Source: Larix kaempferi
Lineage: Eukaryota > Streptophyta > Pinopsida > Pinales > Pinaceae
Direction of reading: 5' to 3'
Assembly (NCBI GenBank): GCA_027924585.1
Contig: BSBM01000252.1
Location: forward strand, 868,001-932,000
Length of the DNA: 64,000 bases
Positions 58,334-64,000 of the stretch are shown in pieces. The notes beneath the pieces were generated by a model. It was not told the DNA's origin and did no database searches. It worked only from the letters and a program-made list of their open reading frames with translations. Positions within the stretch are counted from its first letter, which is position 1. Each line of letters begins with the position of its first letter. The position numbers were made by a program, and so were the translations under genes.

Positions 58334-60640
58334 CCTCTTCAGGTTGGGGGTGGCCCTTATCTGTTGGGGTCGCAGGTTCACTCTAGGGATTCTGAGTTGG
58401 ATGGGGGTCTTGGGGTTCAACACTTGGAAATAGGCAGTTAACCCCAAAGTTGGTAAGAAATCGATATTTCAATATGCTCAAGAACAAGCCATTTGGGAGG
58501 TCAGATAAGGTACACAAAAGCTAATTTCAAGGGTCCTTACTGAGTTGGAAAAACCCCCAAGGAGGTTTTCAAATGAAGGTTTTATAAGTCAATGTTAGAT
58601 TCCTGGGAGGGCATGCCAAGCAACTTTCCCTCAAGCAGATCAATTTGATATTGATTCAAGAATCTATGGGTAGAGGTGAGCTTCTGATGTTTGGGTTTCA
58701 AAATACGTTTGGGGGATGGGATTTCGTAGCTTTGGATTCAGAAGGGCATTATGGTGTAGTTATTTATGGTTTCAATAACCAACTCACTTTGTCCAATTTT
58801 TTTGTAGTAAAATATGGTTTATGCTTGGAAGTCTACAGTAAGAGTTTGCATAGGAACTTTGTGAATTTAAGTTTGTATGGTTTGTTTGACAAAAAACAAG
58901 ATTTCTCGGAAAGTTTGTTTGCTTTGAATTGTCTAAAGGTCAGTAATCTAATTATTGGTGGAGACCTCAATCTCACAACTTGCCATGAAGAAGTTTGGGA
59001 CTCTTGCTCTTGTGAAGACCGATTAACACAACTTTTTGTGGAGCATTTTGAGCAGATGGGATGGCTTGATGTTGAACTTGGTCAGATTCAACCAACATGG
59101 TGCATTAATAACAATATTGGTTTGGAGGGGGTTGCTAAGCATCTAGATAGGTTTGTTGTTCATGAAGATGTGGTGTAGTTTGTTGATCGAATTTGAGCTT
59201 GGGTAGGTAGTAGTCAGTTTTTAGATCATTTCCCATTTCTTGGACATTGGGACAAGAGAAGACAAGCTCGGGTTTCCCTTTAAATACAATTCTAGTTGAT
59301 CAACAAAGGAGATACAACAAATAGTTAAGCATAATTGGTGTCATATAGAGGATGCAAGGGGCGTTAACGCAAGAGTTCAATTTGTTAAGTCCCTCTATGC
59401 ACTCAAGGTAAAGGTTGTGAATGGGGGAGGGAGAGGCTTGCTAAGAGGGGTGAGAAGTTGACAACTGTTGAAGACTAGATTGCACAATTCTTTAAAGAAC
59501 ATAAGAAGGGGGTTAAATAAAAGAGGGATTTGGAAATAATCATAGGGTGGGAACAATGAAAGGAGGAATTATTAAGGAATAAAGAGATTGAATGGCATTT
59601 GAAGAGTAGGGCACATTGGCTTGCCTCTGTAAACCAGAACACTAAATTCTTTCAAAATTTTGCTAGGCTAAGGAGGAATTCTAATACTAACTGGGAATTG
59701 TAGAATGAGGCGGGTCTCATGTTTTAAGGTTTTCATGATCTTTCTTGTCTTGGTGTGAGTCACTTTTACTCCATTTTCAAAGAGCTCGACGATACTAATC
59801 TGGGGGCAGTTTTGAATTTAGTCACTCATTTTCCAAGGATGGTGGAAGAGGATAAGAATGAGGAGATTCTTCGGCTAGTTAGAAAGGAAGAGCTCAGGGA
59901 TATTCTATATTCCCTTCAGAAGGATAAGAGCCCTGCTCTTGATGGTTGGTTGGCTAAATTCTTCGTGGAATTCTTTGAGTTGGTTGGAGATGATTTTCTT
60001 AAGGTTGTAGAGGAGGTTTGAAAGATTGATGGAATGACAAGCAATTTCAATACCAATTCCGTGGCTCTTGTTCTGAAGGTGGACCATCCCTCATCCTTTG
60101 ATGACTTTCAACCGATTTCCCTTTGTAATTGTATCTACAAAATCATCTCAAAGGTTATCGTGATCTAGATCAAGCCATTCCTTTCGACGGTGATCTCAAT
60201 GGAATAATTTTCCTTTCTGCAGAATAGATCAATCCATGAGGCTATTGGATCGACATAGGAGGGGTTGCATTCAATCGAGATTGATCAACACTTTGCTGAT
60301 GTCATCAAACTTGATTTATTTAAGGCGCATGATCGAGTCTCGTGGCTATTTTTGAGGCTCATGTTACCTCATGTTGGGTTTAGCTTGGATATTGTAAAGT
60401 GGATTATGGGTCATTGTTATCTCTTCATCTTTTGTTGCGCTCATAAACAATTCAAGGTCTGATTTTTATAAACCCTCTTGTGGTTTGAGATAAGGATGTG
60501 TGTTGTCCCCTTACCTTTTTTTATTGGTTGTTGAAGGTCTCAGTCGGGTTATTCATGTTGAGTGAAGAAGACTAGAGATTGAAGGGATATGCATTTCAAA
60601 CGTACAAGCCTTGGAATTCAATTTTGAGAGTTGCATTGAG
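58334..60640 (+). pseudogene. LINE ORF2: endonuclease and reverse transcriptase, 3'-truncated
   Basis: ORF1's end is followed at about 58573 by an ORF2 start. The 177-codon open stretch 58645-59178 is an APE-type endonuclease: LIQESMGRG, IIGGDLNLTTCHEEVWDSC, then PTW and KHLDRFVVHEDV, and after a stop FLDHFPFLGHW, where relatives have SDHFP. RT follows: KDKSPALDGWLAKFF at 59926, DFQPISLCNCIYKIISKVI at 60102, VIKLDLFKAHDRVSWLFLRL at 60304 (first catalytic Asp kept), CVLSPYLFLLVVEGL at 60499. The sequence ends at about 60640 before the FADD box. Several stops. A typical L1 ORF2 is about 1,200 residues; this is roughly half. Confidence 0.75.
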
Positions 60641-61310
60641 TGCACAATGCTTAACAACTTACACGTAGCATCTTTTGGAGGTCAAAACAACATTTTGGTT
60701 GACACCCCATACTTGCTCACACAATCATTTTTAATAAAAGTCCAATCCCTACCAAGAACATCACTTTGCGAAAACAAGTCATGTTTGCTTGTCTTGGACC
60801 CCTCTTACATAGGATTTAAATTCATTGGGAAATGTTAGTAGGACTCATAAGTAGTTGAAAGATATAAATCCAAGAAATGAGCCCATTGGCCTTTAGTGCA
60901 CTTTGAATTCAACATCTAGCGAAAATGATGATTATACCTAAATACAGTTCTAAGTTAGTCTACAATGAAAAAACACTTCTATACCTTTAAACATAACCGC
61001 AAAATACTTTCTAGCGGGTTAGAACCAATTAAATCCAAGTGACGCAGGAACAAAATCCATGATACATGTAACATGACAAATGCAGGACATTGAACTTGCA
61101 AGGAAAACCAAATTTGATGATGCAATCATGACCAATCATCAATAATGCATTACAAATCAAAATGATCAAAAAATACATCGAGGAAGGACAAACCCGACGA
61201 GCAACAGATAACCATTACTTAATATTTCAAAGGATAAGGACAAAAAGATAAAGTATAGTTGACTAGAAATATAAAAGTGGGTCCCCAAGCCGATAAACTA
61301 AGGGGGGTTG
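60640..61310. other. No gene recognised
   Basis: Non-coding, ending in a purine tract AACTAAGGGGGGT (61297-61309). This is compatible with the internal 3' end of an LTR element. Confidence 0.35.
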
Positions 61311-62480
61311 TTGAGACCTCAATAGGGACCTAGCATGAACGCATGGGCCTTCAAGTCAGATTAAGAGAGCTAGATAATATGTGTTAAGAAATGCAATCCC
61401 ACTAGAGCCTTTCGAGCCAAGTCTATGTTTTGATCTGTGCAATGATAATCAAGAGTATCCTATGAAGAAGAGGAGTAGTTTAACATTAGTTTGATGTGTT
61501 TTGTTAAAGAAGATTATGTCAAAATTGCTCCTCACTTCATTTGATGAGCTCGGTGAGAAGAAGAGTGAACCACCATAATGCAACATTATCATTAATAAAG
61601 AAATTCTAAAAATCATGATGTATGATCATAAAGCGAAGGTGGAGGGATGCCACAATTTGAACCAACCTAAAGGTGAGGAATCATGGATCCAAATTCTCCA
61701 CAAGACAATCCAATCCATTTTCGTTACTTCATTGCTTCAAAAATTTTGACCATATTATCTTTTAAATCTTCATAGTAAATTATGGTTAATTCTTCATCCA
61801 TATATTTTTTCACACAAAGTGAGTAAAGTTTTCCTAAGAATACGAGTATTAAGTATTGTACACCTATATTCCAAAGAGCTTGTATTTCAACAAGGGAAAA
61901 AGTTGCGTTGTAGCTAAGTCCCTACCAAACAAATAGCAAAGAAGAGGATGGAGTGGGCCAGGCGAGCCACGTGGTAGCAGGCATAAGCAGAACCCATCAA
62001 CCATAAGGCTTTGTCGAGGATATAAGCAATAAGGCTTCGACGATGGGCTATAAGCTAGGCAACGTGGGACCTCACTTGGGCAGGCAAGCAATGTGGCAAC
62101 GACGCAACAACTTTGGGCACAAGCATCAAAGCCATTGGCCATAAGGCTCTGACTATTGGACTAGTTGTCACAATTTTCATCTTGGTCTCAGTTAGATGAG
62201 GAATGGAAGGAAAGAAAGCATTCCAAGCGTCAATTCAATTAGCTAGAGTTGATGACGATCAGGCTTGAGTGTCTCTTCATCATAATGGGATGGGCTATTC
62301 TTACCGGTCCTTCCAAACAACCAATGTTTAGTTTGCCTCCATAAACCAATCCAAAGAAGCATGGGATCGGTGAAATCAATGTGTTACTATTGTTGTTATC
62401 TATATTTTAAGTGTAGATATTGAGCATCTAGCAATCAAAATCGTAAACCTAACACTTCTTATTCAGATCTTAATCATGGC
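61310..62480 (+). mobile_element. Possible 3' LTR beginning at TGTTGAGACC (right end unknown)
   Basis: TGTTGAGACCTCAATAGGG directly follows the purine tract, the usual polypurine tract-LTR junction. No partner LTR, matching inverted end or TSD was found, so this rests on the junction only. Frames inside are not recognisable. The end coordinate is nominal. Confidence 0.3.
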
Positions 62481-62489
62481 ATTGCTTAT

Positions 62490-62725
62490 TGAAATTCAAT
62501 TTCCATCTCAAGAAGAGATTGTTGGTTCCTTGAAATCAGAGTAAGAATCATAACACCTCTGATTCAAATTCAATTTCCATGTCAATAGGAGATTGTTGGA
62601 TCTTTGAAATCAAGGTTTTATATTGTTTTTATCAGATTTAGGCCTCTTGAAAGGTGACATGTTTACTCTTGAGTGTGTCGTGGGTCCAATATTGAAAGGT
62701 GACATGTTTACCCTTTGATGAGGTT
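62490..62725. repeat. Short direct repeats, about 74-bp and 50-bp units
   Basis: AATTCAATTTCCAT with GAGATTGTTGG(T/A)(T/C) occurs twice (62496, 62570). Then TTGAAAGGTGACATGTTTAC occurs twice (62645, 62693). Confidence 0.6.
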
Positions 62726-63913
62726 GCAAAAACTTTAAAGTCATTTTTTCAATGAAGTTGGCATATTCACATGCCGTTAGATGCTTTCCATCACTCTACG
62801 ACGCCAAACTGGAAGTAAATAAATAACAAAGTCAGTGCATTTAACGTCGTATAGAATCCAACACAAAATATCTTACACATACCATATAGAAGAACCTTTC
62901 TAATTTATATCAAGTGGAGTCACTTTGTTACCACTCCTTTAACATAAATTCCGATAATTATAAATATTAATAATAAAAAAGAAAATCAACCTATAGTTAA
63001 AATTTCCTCTAAATTTAACCCTCTCCCCAAACCGTGAAACTCTCCCATGTTGTCGCCTTGAACCCTCACAATGTTGACACATGTCGGCTGATGAAACGAA
63101 TGAATGCCAAAGGCGAGACAGGTAACCGGTGGTCCTCAGTAAAAAATACAACACACAGGACAAAACAGTGTGAAATACCATGAAATGTTGATTTTTCTGC
63201 CGTGGTTGATAAAAAATAAATATTAACGATGACAAGAATTTGATTAGAAAAGAAAGAGCCGAATAAGTGGAAGTCGAATAGGAGTTGCATAACACTATCA
63301 GCGTTTGATCGGATGCCAAAATTTGATGTCATGGTTTACATAGGGTCACTTTGCTCATGGCGACCTTTAAAAAGTAGCCATGGCGTTCTTGAGGCACCTG
63401 ATCGCCTAGTGTTTCTTTGATGTAAGAATGAAATGGAAGCCAAATACATTGTTACCATGTCGATCATTGTATCATGTCATCTGTTCACGATGTCCATGCA
63501 AGTGCTTTTCCAATGCCAGTGGACGAGCTTTCATGGGCATTGTAAAATGGCAGCTATCTTTCTAGACAAAATGTTTGGTGACCAGAGCGAGCAACAAACT
63601 ACTTCAAACCTCAGACATAGAGCCACATCGTTTGACATTATCAACAAAATGAAAGAAGTTAACTACAACGAAGTAGTTTCTTACGTTGAAATATTGGCTT
63701 TAGCATCTTCTTACTCAATATTGGTGGTGTGCATTTAAACTCGAAACCCCATTAAATCTCTTATATATTGATATGGAACCTTAATTAAGCGTAATTGAGA
63801 CTTGGTATCTATTCTTATTAGTATAGATCATCTTACCCTTCATCGGACTGAGAAAAGCCAAGTATTCTTTGAGTTTGTTGTATTAAACTAAGAGACGATA
63901 AGTAGTAGTATAG
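62726..63913. other. No gene recognised
   Basis: Contains overlapping minus frames at 62939-63332 and a plus frame at 63433-63738 (101 codons) without a domain I recognise. The latter could be decayed sequence upstream of the RT-like start at the window edge. Confidence 0.4.
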
Positions 63914-64000
63914 TTTCGTTTAGGCTTTCATAGGAATAAAGATATTATGATTATGAAGGCGGACAAAGGAAATGCAACAGTAATAATGAACACCAGTGAT
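63914..64000 (+). pseudogene. Start of a Penelope-like (PLE) reverse transcriptase, cut by the window edge
   Basis: The last 29 codons are open to the window end and include DIMIMKADKGNATVIMNTSD (63941-64000). Penelope-like element reverse transcriptases have a conserved early block of the form I-L-(P/K)-ADKG-(N/G)-A-x-V-(I/V)-(M/L)-(D/N), which this fits. A stop precedes it at 63911, so the copy may be truncated or frameshifted upstream. The assignment depends on about 20 residues only. PLEs are rare in plants but reported in conifers (Dryad elements). Confidence 0.5.

Overview
This window looks like intergenic or intronic DNA of a large-genome seed plant. It is almost entirely nested and decayed retrotransposons, with only one host-gene fragment that I can support. 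A gymnosperm (probably a conifer) is my best guess. The reasons are very low gene density, very long LTRs, many solo LTRs, old LINE pieces with RNase H domains, and a possible Penelope-like element at the right edge. That taxonomic call is inference. There are no rRNA, CRISPR or prokaryotic features, and I found no convincing tRNA gene.

Layout. 1-13 kb: part of a copia-like LTR with short degenerate repeats, a 135-bp tandem duplication, and two solo LTRs (C 4622-6617, A 8979-12830), each bounded by TG..CA and a 5-bp target-site duplication (TSD). 13-21 kb: fragments of Ty3/gypsy (minus strand) and LINEs, plus a perfect 35-bp inverted repeat. 21.5-42.7 kb: a deep nest. A decayed copia element (copia-1, plus) was broken in its integrase by a second copia element (copia-2, 22156-28202, minus, TSD GTTTA), which itself carries a hAT-like MITE (22807-23601). 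Copia-1 was broken again in its 3' LTR by a 10.66-kb LTR element (R1, 29893-40548, TSD GAGTA). R1 carries a second hAT-like MITE (31824-32783) and a 3.84-kb solo LTR (B 33990-37829, TSD CTTCC). Removing both insertions from R1 leaves a single uninterrupted reading frame of 752 codons, broken only by five stop codons, with no reverse transcriptase or integrase. Right of R1, the rest of the copia-1 LTR faces an inverted copy of itself.

42.7-44.2 kb: the one host-gene signal. Exon 1 of a DDI1-like gene (ubiquitin-like amino terminus) lies on the minus strand at 43003-43068, with a TATA box, a CCAAT box and a GTAAGC donor. Its first intron would run left into the transposon nest. 44-49 kb: gypsy LTR, LINE RT and gypsy gag-protease fragments. 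49.1-52.97 kb: two 5'-truncated LINE copies with long TSDs (19 and 16 bp), one nested in the other in opposite orientation, both starting at nearly the same point of the RNase H domain. 53-60.6 kb: LINE reverse transcriptase (minus), then a LINE with ORF1 zinc knuckle, endonuclease and RT (plus), split by solo LTR D (56884-58328). 60.6-64 kb: mostly unassigned, ending in what looks like the start of a Penelope-like reverse transcriptase.

How the parts relate: the reverse transcriptases, integrases and proteases are broken by stops, frameshifts, deletions or loss of catalytic residues, so no autonomous element here looks active. The nesting gives a relative order: copia-1 is oldest, then copia-2 and R1, then the MITEs and solo LTR B.
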